This document shows positions 32,297 through 44,165 of a DNA stretch of 64,000 bases, piece after piece. The stretch's first letter is position 1. Each line of letters starts with the position of its first letter. The notes beneath the pieces were generated by a model that was not told where the DNA came from, did no database searches, and saw only the letters and a program-made list of their open reading frames with translations. The stretch lies in contig JAZKJV010010627.1 of NCBI GenBank assembly GCA_037367405.1, forward strand, positions 496,001 through 560,000, written 5' to 3'. Both the position numbers and the translations under genes were made by a program. Source of the DNA: Ottelia alismoides (Eukaryota > Streptophyta > Magnoliopsida > Alismatales > Hydrocharitaceae).

Positions 32297-32473
32297 TACC
32301 CACTTAAATGGTTTGGTGGTTTTGCGGTGTGCAGACCATGGTTCAAATCCTTGTGTTGGTTGCGTTAGGTAGTTGACAACCAATGTAAAAAATAGTCGAA
32401 TCTTTCAACATGGATTTGAGCAAGAATTCATGTAGTCGACCCTACTAATAGTGGGATAAGCCTTTGCCATTTT
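32297..32473 (+). mobile_element. tRNA-derived SINE with RTE-like tail
   Basis: The 177-bp body is flanked by 19-bp target duplications, ATTGTTTTTCTGTGCATAG at 32278-32296 and a copy with one mismatch at 32474-32492. It has a pol III A-box-like TGGTTTGGTGG (about 32311) and a B box GGTTCAAATCC (about 32340). Its 3' part GTCGACCCTACTAATAG and GTGGGATAAGCCTTTG resembles the 3' end of the RTE LINE at 52601-52680. This layout is that of Au-type plant SINEs, which are thought to borrow RTE reverse transcriptase. Confidence 0.85.
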
Positions 32474-32639
32474 ATTGTTTTTCTATGCATAGAAAGAAGA
32501 ATACAGAGAACTAAAAAGTAGTAAAACATTTATGTTTTGTGACAACTGAATTCCATAGCTGCAAATATGTAAATTAACATTTTTTTGGATATGAGAATGC
32601 GAGGGAACACATGGGAAAGTCATGGTCAATCTTGGTTTA

Positions 32640-32782
32640 TGTTGAGATATTTGTATCTCTTATTATCTTTTTTCTAATTTCTATTTTCTATATGTATCTA
32701 TCATGTAATTAACCGAGGGTTTTTTCCTATATAAGAGAACCCTAGGATCTCTTCTAATGTATGCAATTCATTTCCATCAACA
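32640..32782 (+). repeat. I: 5' LTR
   Basis: TGTTGAGATATTTG to CCATCAACA, with CCTATATAAGAGAACCCTAG as likely promoter core. Confidence 0.92.
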
Positions 32783-32794
32783 TGGTATCGGAGC
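32783..32794 (+). promoter_or_regulatory. I: primer-binding site
   Basis: TGGTATCGGAGC, one base from the initiator tRNA-Met type site. Confidence 0.85.
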
Positions 32795-33273
32795 AACGAT
32801 CCTAGACTGGGGTTCCCGTATCCCACCAACCCTAACCCTAACCCCCTCCTCCTGTGCCATGCCCTCCCCTCCCCCGTGTGGCAGCCCCTCCGTTGCACCT
32901 GTGCAGGCTCAGCACACACACGACGACCCTCCCCATTGTCGCCCAGCGACAACCCTCCTGTCGCTGCCCAGCAGCAGGCCACCTCCCGTCGACGGCCGTG
33001 GTTGTGAATCGGCCCTGCCCTGTGTCGATTTGCTTCCATCATTGTAGGCCGGCTGCAGTTTGACCGAGTACACAAGGAGCTATGGTCTGATTTTGTTTGT
33101 TTTTCGTAATTTTCAACATATAAATCACGTCTTCCGACTCTAGACTACAACATCAAGTGACGAGGATGGTTTTATGAGTCTACAGATACAACCAATCCTC
33201 CATACGATTGTGTAGACTCACTCAGATCAGTCCACACCCCAGTTTTGTTTCGGATATCGACGTTTTTGTTACC
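32795..33273 (+). other. I: leader
   Basis: GC-rich leader containing CCCTAACCCTAACCCC and several CT-rich runs; no gene. Confidence 0.75.
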
Positions 33274-34250
33274 ATGTCAGAAAACAAGGGTGATGTTTTT
33301 CATCATCCGGTGTCTTCAAGGGCCCGGCTCCCATCGTAAAGATGGATGGGACCAACTATGGGTTGTGGTTCATGCAGTTTCACACCTTATGCAGTGCCAT
33401 AACAAGGAGCACATTCCGATGGATTCAGAACCGCCAGAAAAAAACTGGGCCTAATGCTTCTTGGTAGCAAGACGATGCCTATGCTCGCATTTGGCTCTCC
33501 AGGAAACTCACCAGGGAGATTGCCAATGATATTGTGAATCAACCCACAACAAAGGCTAGGACATCTTAGCAGATACATATGGGAAGGCAAAGAATGAGAG
33601 CAAGATTCTTCAGTTGCAGTATGATATTTTTTCGATCAAGCAGAATGGTCGACCTCTTCATGCACACTTCTCGCATCTTAGAGGCATGTTTGAGCGTCTG
33701 CATAGCTTCATGCCTGTTACTTCCAACATTTAGCAGTAGTAGACATATCAGAATGGCACTATGACAGGAGTCTTTCTGTCATCTCTTGATTCTGAGTACG
33801 ATGCAACACATACTCAACTACTTACTGGAGAGACGATAACTCCAATGGAGGAGGTCTACAAGAGGCTGAGCAGGATCACTACTTCATCTACTACCGTAGC
33901 TCAGACTCCCTCTGCTATAGCAACTTTTCGTGGCAGAGGGGGTACGTCACAGTTTCACAGCTTAGGACCACGTGGTCGAGGAGGACATCAACGTGGCCCA
34001 TGTTCACATTGCCACCGTTCGATGCTATCAGAAGCATGGGTATCCTGCGTCTGCCCGTATTACTGAGCAGATCGAGCCTACTTCTGCCCCTGCTCATGAT
34101 GCATGTTTTGATGATATCGTCTCCAAATTGCGAGAGATGATGACCACTTCTACCACTTCAGCTGCAGGTTCTTCAGATGTAGCAGCTGCTGCCAGAGCTT
34201 CTTCGAGTTCATCAGGTATTGCTTATGCGCTTACCAGTTATAGCAGTTCG
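33274..34250 (+). pseudogene. I: gag, frameshifted
   Basis: The start MSENKGDVFHHPVS matches the gag starts of D and E. Later blocks in other frames are MTGVFLSSLDSEYDATHTQL, PMEEVYKRLSRITTSS and a Gly-Arg run. The zinc knuckle is broken: GPCSHCHRS is followed by a frame change before CYQKHGYPASARI, with the middle His part lost. Several stops are present. Confidence 0.83.
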
Positions 34251-34440
34251 GATTTGACTAATTGGATTATAGAATCTAGAGCATCACATCATCGGACACA
34301 ATTCAGTTCTTACAGGTCTATCCTGTCTAGTAGATCAGTGGTGATTGCTAATGGGGTTCATCTACCCATTGCTGGTTAGGGGGGGTTTGTTCTAGCTCCT
34401 TCTATACGTCTGCAGAATGTCTTACATGCTCCAGCATTTT
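34251..34440 (+). pseudogene. I: protease region
   Basis: NWIIESRASHHRTQF stands where the family has WIIDSGATHHLCG, so both Asp and Gly of the active site are changed. VVIANGVHLPIAG and a stop follow at 34377-34379. Confidence 0.83.
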
Positions 34441-35360
34441 AGATGAATCTTTTGTCTATTAGTCAAATTTCAAAAGATTTACATTGTCGTGCCATATTTA
34501 ATCCCTCTTCTCTTGTGATTCAGGACATACTCACGGGCAGGGACAAAGTAATTGGATGTGGCCGTGAGCAGAGAGGACTGTACATACTTGTCCAGCCACC
34601 GTGTGCTGGGGATGCTATTATTCTTTCAGGATATGTTTCTCCTTTCATGTGGTATCTTTGCTTAGGACACCTTCCTCTGCAGAAGCTTTGTCATGTTCTA
34701 CCTCAGATCTCTACTCGTGCTACCTTGGATTGTGAGGCTTGTCAGCTTGGGAAGCACCATCATTCTTCTTTTCCATGTCATCAGAGTCGTCAGTCGTCAT
34801 GGTAGTCGGTCTTTTGAGTTGTTTCATTTTGATATATGGTGTCCTAGTCATGTTCCCGATCATTAGGGACACCGTTTTTATATGGTTGTTGTGGATGACT
34901 TTTCCAGATTATCTTGGGTATTCTTGTTGAAGCATAAGTCTGAAGCGAGTGCTATCATTAAATCATTTCTTATTGAAGTTAAGAATATTTTTTCTGCTAG
35001 TGTGAAGTTTATTCGTACTGATATCTGATTTTCTCCGATCTCTTGGTATTGTTCATCAGACCTCTTGTGCTTATACTTCATAGCAGAATGGTGTTGCTGA
35101 ATGCAAATACCGTCATCTTCTGGATGTCACGAGGACTCTTTTGATTCAGAGTCGAGCTCTTCATTTGTTCTGGGGTGATGTTGTTCTTACTGCTAGTGCT
35201 TGCTCCTTGGTGAACTATAAAAATCTCAAAGGGAGTCTCGTCCTCGAGACTCGAGTCAAGGTTACTTTGTGTCTTATTTGGATTTCATCTGGCCATAAAA
35301 ACCTCAAAGGCTTTTGAACCCATAAAAACCTCAAAGGGAAAACAAGCCGTATTCTTTTAA

Positions 35361-35530
35361 CTGAGACGCCCGCTCCCGCGGATCTGAAATGCCCGTTTAC
35401 ACATCATTCGTAGTATCTTGTTCGCTAAAATTCGCATTAGAGCACTGAAATTTAGGGATTTTTTTGCGTTTAAGATACTACGAATGATATGTAAACAGGT
35501 ATTCCAGATCCGCGGGAGCGGGCATCTCAG
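35361..35530. repeat. Fold-back repeat inside I
   Basis: Arms 35361-35419 and 35472-35530 are inverted copies of 59 bp with five mismatches, all transitions, around a 52-bp loop. The outer ends are CTGAGACGCCCGCTCCCGCG and its inverted copy. It sits within a foreign stretch of about 380 bp that also has three copies of ATAAAAAYCTCAAAGG (35218-35335). Confidence 0.9.
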
Positions 35531-35534
35531 TTTG

Positions 35535-35550
35535 GTATCAGAGCTTCAGT
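35535..35550 (+). promoter_or_regulatory. Primer-site-like motif after the fold-back
   Basis: TGGTATCAGAGCTTCA lies four bases after the fold-back and matches an initiator tRNA-Met primer site. It suggests the foreign stretch contains the 5' edge of a small LTR element. Confidence 0.55.
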
Positions 35551-36208
35551 TCATTCGGATCCGGATGTTACATGAACCGCATGCCGTCCACTATTCTTGG
35601 AGTAAGATTCCCTTCTTGATTGCGTTTCTCGAGGACCTATTCTCTCTTACTCCCAGGGTTTTTAGGTCTATGGCATTTGTCCACAATTTCACGCATGGTC
35701 GTGACAAGCTCTCACATAGAGCTATCAAATGTGTCTTTGTTGGTTATTATCGTACTCCCTGTAGGAAGAAAATATTGTATTAGTGCTGATGTCATATTTT
35801 TTAAGTCTATTATATATTTTTCTTCTACAAGTGACAGGTTGTCCAACGCTGATTCTGGTGAGAAAGTTTTTGTTCCTCCAATTTCGTTATCTCCAATATC
35901 TGTACCCCATGTTGAGTCTCAATCATCTCTACCTCCACCATCTCCACCACCGTCTACCCTGACGCAATTGCTACCACGTTTTTACATTCACATGTCTTCT
36001 ACCCGCCCCTCTGCTCATGCTTCATCCCCGTCATCCAACACGCCTCAGGTATGTACTGAACACATTATTTCTTCTTATGGTACTAGAGATTTGAGTGTTC
36101 CTCATGATACTGTACTAGAGGAGTTGATACCACAGAACAAAGAGGCTGATGACCTGGATGTACCTATTGCCTTGAGGAAGCCGCGTCGTCACTGTGCCCA
36201 CTTATCCT

Positions 36209-38194
36209 TGATGAACGGCAAATTTGCCTCTTTAATTATCTGAAATTTTCGTAGTATAGGAGACAAATTTGGTTCAGCAAAAAGCACACTCTTTGAATGT
36301 TGTGGAGTATTTATACTTGGCTAGTATACCAAGGTCGAACACATGGACACGAGCTACTCTATTTTTTTTATTTTTGATCAATTAAGAGCAGTATGAATAA
36401 ATTCTCAATTTCAGGTCTTCATGAAAATACAGGATGCACTATGCAGATTACAATGCAATAAAATAGAGCATGCAATTTTTAGTTGAATTTTATGCAATTA
36501 TAGTATGATGAATGAACAATAATGCAAGGTTAAATATATGCTATGAGAATGGAAACAATTATGCTGAAGAAAGATTACATAAATGAGCAACAACATACGG
36601 GTTGAAATTAGAGTTGAATTGAACATAAGAATAAGAGCAATCATCTAATCATGACACACATTTAAGGAGCATAGAATCTCATCTAACATAAAAAATCACT
36701 TCATTTAAAATGGTGGTATATGGGAAAATTAAACATGCCTTGATGTAGATGAGGAAACAAGGTTCAAAACGACACTAAAATCATGCAATTTGAACATACG
36801 ATGCTTAAGTTATGAAGAAAAAAATGCATGGACATAATTGTAATAAAAATACAAGAAAATAAAAAGATGAATATTACATTTAGGTCCCTGGAGGGACCTA
36901 AATGTAAATACCAAAAACCGTTGGGCCCTGATGAAATTTTTCCATGCACGCAGGGACCTTTTTGTAATTTTACAAACTTACGAGGACCTCCTTGTAAAAT
37001 ACCCAGGCATCCACGTAAGGCACGTGCCTGGGGACCAATATGCAAATAGCAAAAGTTCCTAGGTCTTTCTTGTAAATTACCCAGACCCTCACGTGTGGTG
37101 CACGTGAGGGGCCTAGGCTTGGGGCTCGCTGCAGGCTTGCGACACGTGGCAGCATCTGGAGGCTCGGGGAAGGTTCGTTGAACCCGAGCCTATAGGTTCG
37201 ACAGGAGGTTCGGTGCATCCACATGTCTTCATCTGAGCCGTCCGATCCAGGTGATCGGATGACACCTGTAGTGTCGTCTCCTCAGCAGGACACCGGAGAA
37301 GGCGGGACTCCGGCGACCTGCCCTTCGCTCCTCCGTGCGCTGTCGGCCTGCTTGATGGTCGAGGAAATTCGCTGGGATGCTGGCGGAGGTCCTGGAGGAG
37401 CGGCGAGGCTCCGGTGTTGATTAGGGCTTGAGTTCGATGGAGCCTCGTCGGAGGAGACCAGCTCGAAGGAGCTCCGACGCTTTCTCTGAGCAATCAAGAT
37501 CCTGCAAGCGTTAGATGTAGCCGAGGTGTGTCGTGCGTGCGAGGTGAGTGGGGTGGGGTCTCGGGGAGGTGGTAAGAACGGGGGACCAAGATCTTCACCT
37601 CCGGTGAGAGGGAGGCGAGATTGGCTGAGGTGGTTGAGATCGTGGAGAAGGGAAGATGATGTCGGAGGGGGTTAGCGAAGAAGATGGTGGAGTTGCAAAG
37701 ATCGTGAATGGTCGGATGACTGGGGCGGCGAGCGAGTAAGTCGGGAAAATTCGAAGAAATAAAGAGAAAAGAAGAGGAGGAAGATACCTCGTCGGAGAGG
37801 GGAACCCGGTTGAGGAGGAGCTTGTGCTGGGCTTCGAGGAAGCCTGGGGTCGTCGCCCGATCTGGTCAGCTATGCCAGCGAGCTTGAGCTACCGCCAGAG
37901 ATGGCGGAGCTGACATGGCGGAGCTGCCATGGATCACACCGGGGCTGGGCCGTCTTCACCTCGATTGATGGTCCCTCCGCTGTCACCGGAGAATCGGAGG
38001 CTGGGCCACAACCCTCTGGATGGCGGATGAGGGTGAACGGAGGTGGTGGGCGAGGTTTTATAGGAGAAGGTGGAAGCGTTACAGGTAGTGATGGAGGCGG
38101 TTTCGACAGCCGAGGGTTTAATGGAGGAGTGATGGCAGTGCGTGATGGTGGTTGCGCGAAGATGACGGAGGGTAGGTCTTCGTGGAGGCGACAT
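36209..38194 (-). repeat. J: LTR copy 1, first part
   Basis: From 36448 it matches copy 2 from 44166. Positions 36573-37020 have no counterpart in copy 2, which has a deletion there. 37021-38190 matches 44285-45455 at high identity. The first 239 bp (36209-36447) are not present in copy 2. Open frames within are long but antisense to one another and not protein-like. Confidence 0.83.
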
Positions 38195-40787
38195 TGTTGG
38201 ACATGCGAGCCCACAGCGAGCCATTGTGCAATAAATGTTATTGCAATTCACTCCTTAATCTGAAATAAAGAGTACATAGTTTGCATAATAGGTCCCTTAG
38301 TACAATTAGGGTTATGTACCATGGCCATCTTAATGATCATACAGCTGTTGATTCAATTATTGAATCATAGAGGCTGGTTCTTAGATGAATATCTAATGAG
38401 TTAGATTGAGGACTCATCAAGCACCGTCAAATGATTATTAAGAGATGATCTCCAGCCTGAGTAGGAGATGGCAATCCTTTCTCAGTTAGGCTGATATCTG
38501 ACCGACTTCTTGATGCAGGTCCTCTGCATAGGAATAGAGATTCGGAGGTGTCAGATTAGTTAGGTCAAAGAGTTGACTTAACGAGATCGAGATAACCAAA
38601 GTCCTTATATCATATGCTGTCATGATATAGGCGCACATCCTCTGACCGGAGACAGATGTGTTACTATATGTCTGAGTATGTACATTTGGCAGACCAATAG
38701 GTTGATGGCCTAATCAAGGTCTATACACCGGCGCGCTGGTGTGCATATAAGGGCATATGAGTAATACGATCTCTCAAAGGGATCATACAGGTTCACTACT
38801 GAACCGGAAGACATGAGCTCACTCATGAGATATTGGGAAGAATCAAATTCCGTGCGCACGGTCGTCTCGCTTTGGAAGCTTGACTGAATTTGTTGGTTTG
38901 ATATATACTTTTGGAAAGTATATGATCAAGACCTAGGTATGATATATGCTTTTGGAAAGTATATGATCAATACCGACTCCCAATGATCGAATGAGAAACT
39001 TACTGATAAAACCCTGAAGTAGACAGTGTAAAGTTGATCTCATACTTCTGGTTTATTCTGAGTCTTCCAGTATGCAGGATGTACAGGTGTTAGGAATACC
39101 TGAGGGTGATGTGATCATAAACGATTGTATAACCATGACGCTTCCATTCCTAGGGAGTGATGAAACGGGTCTGGATTTTAGTGACTCCTCTCAATAGAGA
39201 AGTAATCTGATCTTAGTCCAAATGTTGGACATTGATCTGAATGTGATTCAGATGCAATGAGAAGATTAGATTTGCGGTCTTGATTTAATCAAGCATCTAT
39301 GGGAGGCCCGAGATCTGGATTTGAGATATGATCTCAATATCCATGTCACTATACGTGGAACAATACAATCGCCCTGTCCTTATCTCCAAGTATCTGCGGG
39401 CATTATCCTTGGAGTTCATGGATAATTCTATTGTTGATATATGTATCCGAGCATTGAGAAAAAGGATAATTAAATGTGATTTAATTATAATGAATAATGT
39501 CAATTTGATTCATATTATAAGGAGAGTTGTCTTAGATAATTAAATGTGATTTGATTATCAAAGATGTAAATAATGTGAATGTGATTCATATTATTTGAGC
39601 ACAAGAAAATAAGTTATCCAATATAATTAAATATGATTTAATTATTATGGATAAGAATAATGTGGATAGTAATATCCAATTATTCATAATATATTATAAT
39701 TGTGATTTATAATGTATTAGAGAGAGCTAATTATAATTTATATGTGTTGATTAATTATTATGTGTATTGGATACACAATGTGTAATTAATTGACAATGTA
39801 AATTATATGTTGTTTTGGGTTGTGAACATGATTCACAATTTTCCAATGTCAAGATTGCAATATTCTCAAATATAATTGTGAATTATTTTTGAAGAATAAA
39901 ATCCCAACAAATAGTTGTTGGAAAATAAGTAGAGAGAAAATCAAGGAGATGTGCAATCTCATAGGAATCCATGAGATTGCCCTCTAAAGGGGAAGGTTGA
40001 TCTCCTTTGTATTTTCTCTCCTTATTTGATTGATTTAGTTTGGTATTAATATTTATTTGATTTATCAAATATATTTTATCAAAATTAAATCACAAGTTGT
40101 TGGTTTTTACCAACAATAATCTTGACCATTGGATTGACATAAATCAATCTCATCCATTGATTTTATATGTCCCATGGATTGAGATCCATGGATCCCAAAA
40201 CCCTATAAATAGAGAGGCATACCATGCTCTCTAATTTACACACAATGCTTGAGAAGCATCTCTCTCTCTCTTTTTCTCAAGAGACGTCAGCCCTCTCTCT
40301 CCCTCTCATGGCCGTCCACCATGGATGCCATGGAGAGGTTCTCCATCGCCGCGGCATCGTCGTTATGCTTCCCGTTCTTCTGCTCGTGGATCTCCGTCTC
40401 CTTCGGTGCGTCTCGCTCATGAAGAAGACGTCAGATCTCGTGTGTCGAGATCAGGAGATCTGCCGCTTGGATCATCAACATGGATTGCGAGAAGCACGCG
40501 GTTCATCCCCGCGCTCGCAAGCGTCTCCTCCGTCGGATCGGACTTGAGACAGGAGGTCTCTTCGTTTAGAGACTCGATCGCAACCACACTTAAAGAGGTA
40601 ATCCTATTACTTGTTTGTGGTTTAGACGAAACGATTCGAGAAGTGTTCTTGGATCATGTGGTTTCGTCGTATAAATTTTTTTAAATTCCGCTGCATCGAG
40701 CAACTACTCCGACTAGTCGCTCCTTGTCGTATTCGATACGATGCTCACTCTTCCGTGATGCGCTTGAGGATCTAACCATATCCTACA
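38195..40787 (+). mobile_element. Solo LTR K (2593 bp)
   Basis: K starts TGTTGGACATGC and ends ATCCTACA. The 5-bp duplication GACAT is at 38190-38194 and 40788-40792. It has no coding region. Near its right end CCCTATAAATAGAGAGG (about 40201) is a good TATA box, followed by a transcribed-looking CT-rich region, so transcription runs on the plus strand. A solo LTR forms when two LTRs of one element recombine. A fragment of the same family lies at 52046-52469. Confidence 0.88.
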
Positions 40788-40792
40788 GACAT

Positions 40793-41729
40793 TATGGAGC
40801 GTGGGGGGTGAATGTGGCACCGTCCAAAATAGGAAGGCGGCGGTGCAGCGGAGAGGGTAACGGCTGGGCTCGGAGGTAGGAGACGACTCGGTGGTTGTTG
40901 GATCATGGAATCCAACGGCTGGGATGGACAAGAGGGTAGAAGGCTGAGAACAGATCATCAGATCTGATACGACGGTGGGGATTGGGATGTGGTTGGATGG
41001 TTAGGATGGGGCCTATACGACGGTGATTGATCGGTTGACGTGGAGCGCAGGGCATCGTTGGATGATGGAGAGAATCGTGCGGTTGAGAGATATACGGAGA
41101 AGAGTGGCTAGGATCTGATCTGAGATCAGATCCTATGGCTGGGAGCGAGCGATGGATGGATGGTCGAAATGGAGGCGGATGAAGGGGATCCGACGGTCCA
41201 GAGGAGCGCCGGGTGGCGGAAGGAGGCACGGGCCACGTGGGTTGCTCAGAAGGCGCCATGTGGCCCAATCAGAAAATTCGAAAATGTAAATACAAAGAAA
41301 AATACAAAAGGAATAGTTAGAGGCAAAATTAGGAAAAAAGTCAAACATGAAAGTTGTTCGTCTTGATGAGATCTACAAGTTTCATGTTAGACAAAAAGTC
41401 AAAAGAGGTCATTTATACAAAAAATATTTTTGGGTGTATTTCTAAGGGGGGATAAAAATACCGACCTTTTGGTTTTGAGTTATTTTTGTATTTTTAGTCT
41501 TTTTAAGGGTTAGTGATGTTATGAATAATTACTCTACCTAATTTTTAGGGATTTTTGATGAGAAAATAAATACAAAGAAAATAAAGGAAATTAAGTACAA
41601 TTAATTCAAGGTTAATTATATACAACATATTACAAGATAAAAATAAAGAATTAATGGTGATTTTTATTGGATTGATTAAGCCAGGGATTTAATTAATGAC
41701 TTTTAGAAAGATGAATACGAGATTCATTA
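40793..41729 (-). repeat. J: LTR copy 1, second part
   Basis: It matches 45460-46402 closely, including GTGGGTTGCTCAGAAGGCGC and the end GAATACGAGATTCAT. The terminal CA reads TA here. Confidence 0.85.
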
Positions 41730-44165
41730 TACCTCTATACTTAAACCATGCTCGTCCTCGAGCATCTAAAGAATGGAGTCTGCTTAATTCCTGACGGTGC
41801 AAGTGAAGATTTGAAGACTCAATCTTTCGAAGACCCTTAATTTAAGAGATCCTAAAATTTTGGGTTTGTCCAAGCCTTAGTCATAAGGAATCCAATTTAT
41901 CTAATTATTAGACTCTCTTTTTGTACATATAGTATAAGGATATGAAATTAAGTGTACTTCATTTCATGAGAGTCGAGTCGAGGCATCACCCAACATTCCA
42001 TTACCAAAGACTCTCCTCTAGACCTCATCCTCAATACTAGGGAATAAGTCTATTCTTGCTTCAGTCAACCGTCTCTTCAGTTCGTCAGACTTGAAATGTG
42101 TATGGATGGCCAGATGATGAAGGGCATGAGATTGTGTCTATTTTTCTCTCCCTCACATTGGAACAAGGGGCCTCTCGAGTGCCTTTTTACTAAACACATG
42201 TAAATTTTTAGATTGTTGATCAATGCGTCCGTCAAGAGAGTTGGAGTCGTCTGCACTTGTTTTTCTGGGAGTACACCAGGGTGTGTCTTTTTTGAGTATC
42301 TAAGATACCTTCGACACCCAGTTACGATGCAGAGCCCTTTTATGGTGTCAGCCCGACTTCTTTCTCCTAATTAGCACTTGGTCCAAGTGGACACTTTGAA
42401 AATGTTTGGGAGCGCTTGTCATTGGTAAAACCTCTTTTTGTAATTTGACTTTGGATGGTAGAGCTTTTCTTTGACAATTTTCTTTTCTTTTGATGGGTAG
42501 CTCTACTGCTTTTACCAAAAGTTGGCGCATACTGATCAATAATTATCATTAAGTTTCATCACACCCTGCCACATAGGTAGATATCAAAGAGGTAGCATAT
42601 GAACTTGTTCACATACTAGCTAGGGTTTTGCTGACACTGAGGTTTTCTGAAGCCTTCATTAACTTTATCCCATCCTCCAATATCATTAGATCAGGTCTAA
42701 ACTCAAATCTCTAGTCATAGTTCCTCAAGTGATATCTCAACTCATCTCATCAATCATGCAGTTCCGGAAGTGATTGTGGTGATCATACTCTTTTTGAAGG
42801 TAGAGATGAAGAGTGCAATATAGCGCTCAATCTTTCAAACTAGGAAAATGTGGATAGCTAAGCTTAAAAATCCTAATGACTAAGGTATGTTAACTCAGAC
42901 TCTTTAAAACACAGAAATCCAGTGTCCTCAAAATCCTCAAGCCTTGAGTGAATGTGATTGTCTCAGGAATACACCAACTCCTTAGATAGATTTTTTATGG
43001 ATTTTAATTTTCAAACTTTTTTTTAATTCTTTTGAGAGACAATGACTGGTCCAGACTCAAATAAAAAAAAGTATCTACTCTCAGCCAGTATGTGTATAAG
43101 TACGAGCCGTTAGACGGACCCGTGTTACTTGAGGACGGAGCCATATACAGTGTCCTCTAAACCACCCATTCTGCTAAGGGAGACCGAAGTTCCCTCACTG
43201 AAAGTGTCTACTAAGCCTAGTAGTCAGAGTCTAATTCAAAGAAAGGTTTTTCAATTTTTCAAAATTTTTTGAAAAGGAGTATTTACACAAATTAATCCCT
43301 CAAATTTTAAGAAAATAATTTTACAAGGTTTTTACAAAACTCATTTCAAAGGGATACTAAAACCAAGCCCGAGAAATAATTTTCAAAAAAAAAATGTTAA
43401 TAAAATGAGCTATGGCTAAAGTAAATATACAGTAATATACGGTATACCCCCCTATACTTAAATTTTGCTATGTCCTCATAGCACAAGTGATATGAAGTTA
43501 TGGCTTGGGAAAATATAGGGTGATATAGCGGAACTGAGGAGGAGGAGGGTCCTCCTATACTTAGATCAAAAATTGACCTAAGTATAAGAAGACAACAAGA
43601 GGGATAGATGACTAGGCGGGTCCCCCTATACTTAGGCTACAAATAGCCTAAGTAACGGATCTGAGTGAGGGGGGCGGGGTCCTTCTATTTGGGGGAGTAA
43701 TTACACTACGATACAAGGGCGGAGGGGATGGGTATTTTTACAAACAAGGGTGATCGAGGAGAGAGCGAGAGAGAGAGATTGTAAAATATACAAAGTGAGG
43801 GGGGTGAGTGTATATGTGCAAGTGTGTGGGGGGGGCGTAGATCATCAAGTGATCTACTTCTTCTTCTTTTTCTTTTTTTATCTACAACATGCAAGCCCTG
43901 AGGAAAAATAAATATGCACATGCAAGTTTTCTTTTACAGTATGCAAATGCAGGTTGACTGATAAAAGATCCTAAAATTTCTTTGCCAATTCTTTTGCAGC
44001 CTCTTCAACGGAAGCTCCCGACATCACACCTCCATGAAGATCAAGCGTCCTCGATTTTCATGGGTCCTGCCACAAAAGAGAAAAGTTAGAAAAATACACA
44101 GGAAATTAATCAGCAGACATGATATAAAAATAATGCATGAAGGGACGATTATACCGTTTTTAGTT
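41730..44165 (-). other. J: noncoding interior
   Basis: No gag or pol motif on either strand. Copies of CCTATACTTA, purine tracts on the coding strand, occur at about 41735, 43450, 43553 and 43623. A poly-A/T rich stretch and a GA run near 43765 are also present. I cannot identify a primer site. Confidence 0.7.

Larger units (their letters stand above)
34441..36203 (+). pseudogene. I: integrase, split by a 380-bp insertion
   Basis: MNLLSISQISKDLHCRAIFN, HLPLQKLCHVLPQISTRAT and CEACQLGKHHHSSFPCHQS cover the zinc finger. Core pieces DDFSRLSWVFLLKHKSEASA and QNGVAECKYRHLLDVTRTLL are readable in other frames, the catalytic Glu apparently kept. FWGDVVLTAS breaks at about 35194 and resumes at about 35579 with RMPSTILG. 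The C-terminal part includes TPQVCTEHI and IALRKPRRHCAH, where J begins. Confidence 0.83.

Noticed and set aside
32297..32370. A tRNA gene
   Set aside because: Only A- and B-box-like parts are present, without a cloverleaf; the flanking duplications and tail show a SINE.
37223..38263. Open frames of 65-126 codons in the J LTR
   Set aside because: Overlapping on both strands, repeated in the other LTR copy without frame conservation, low-complexity composition.
38195..40787. K as a Cassandra-type element carrying 5S rRNA
   Set aside because: I looked for 5S promoter-like sequence in K, F and J and saw none.
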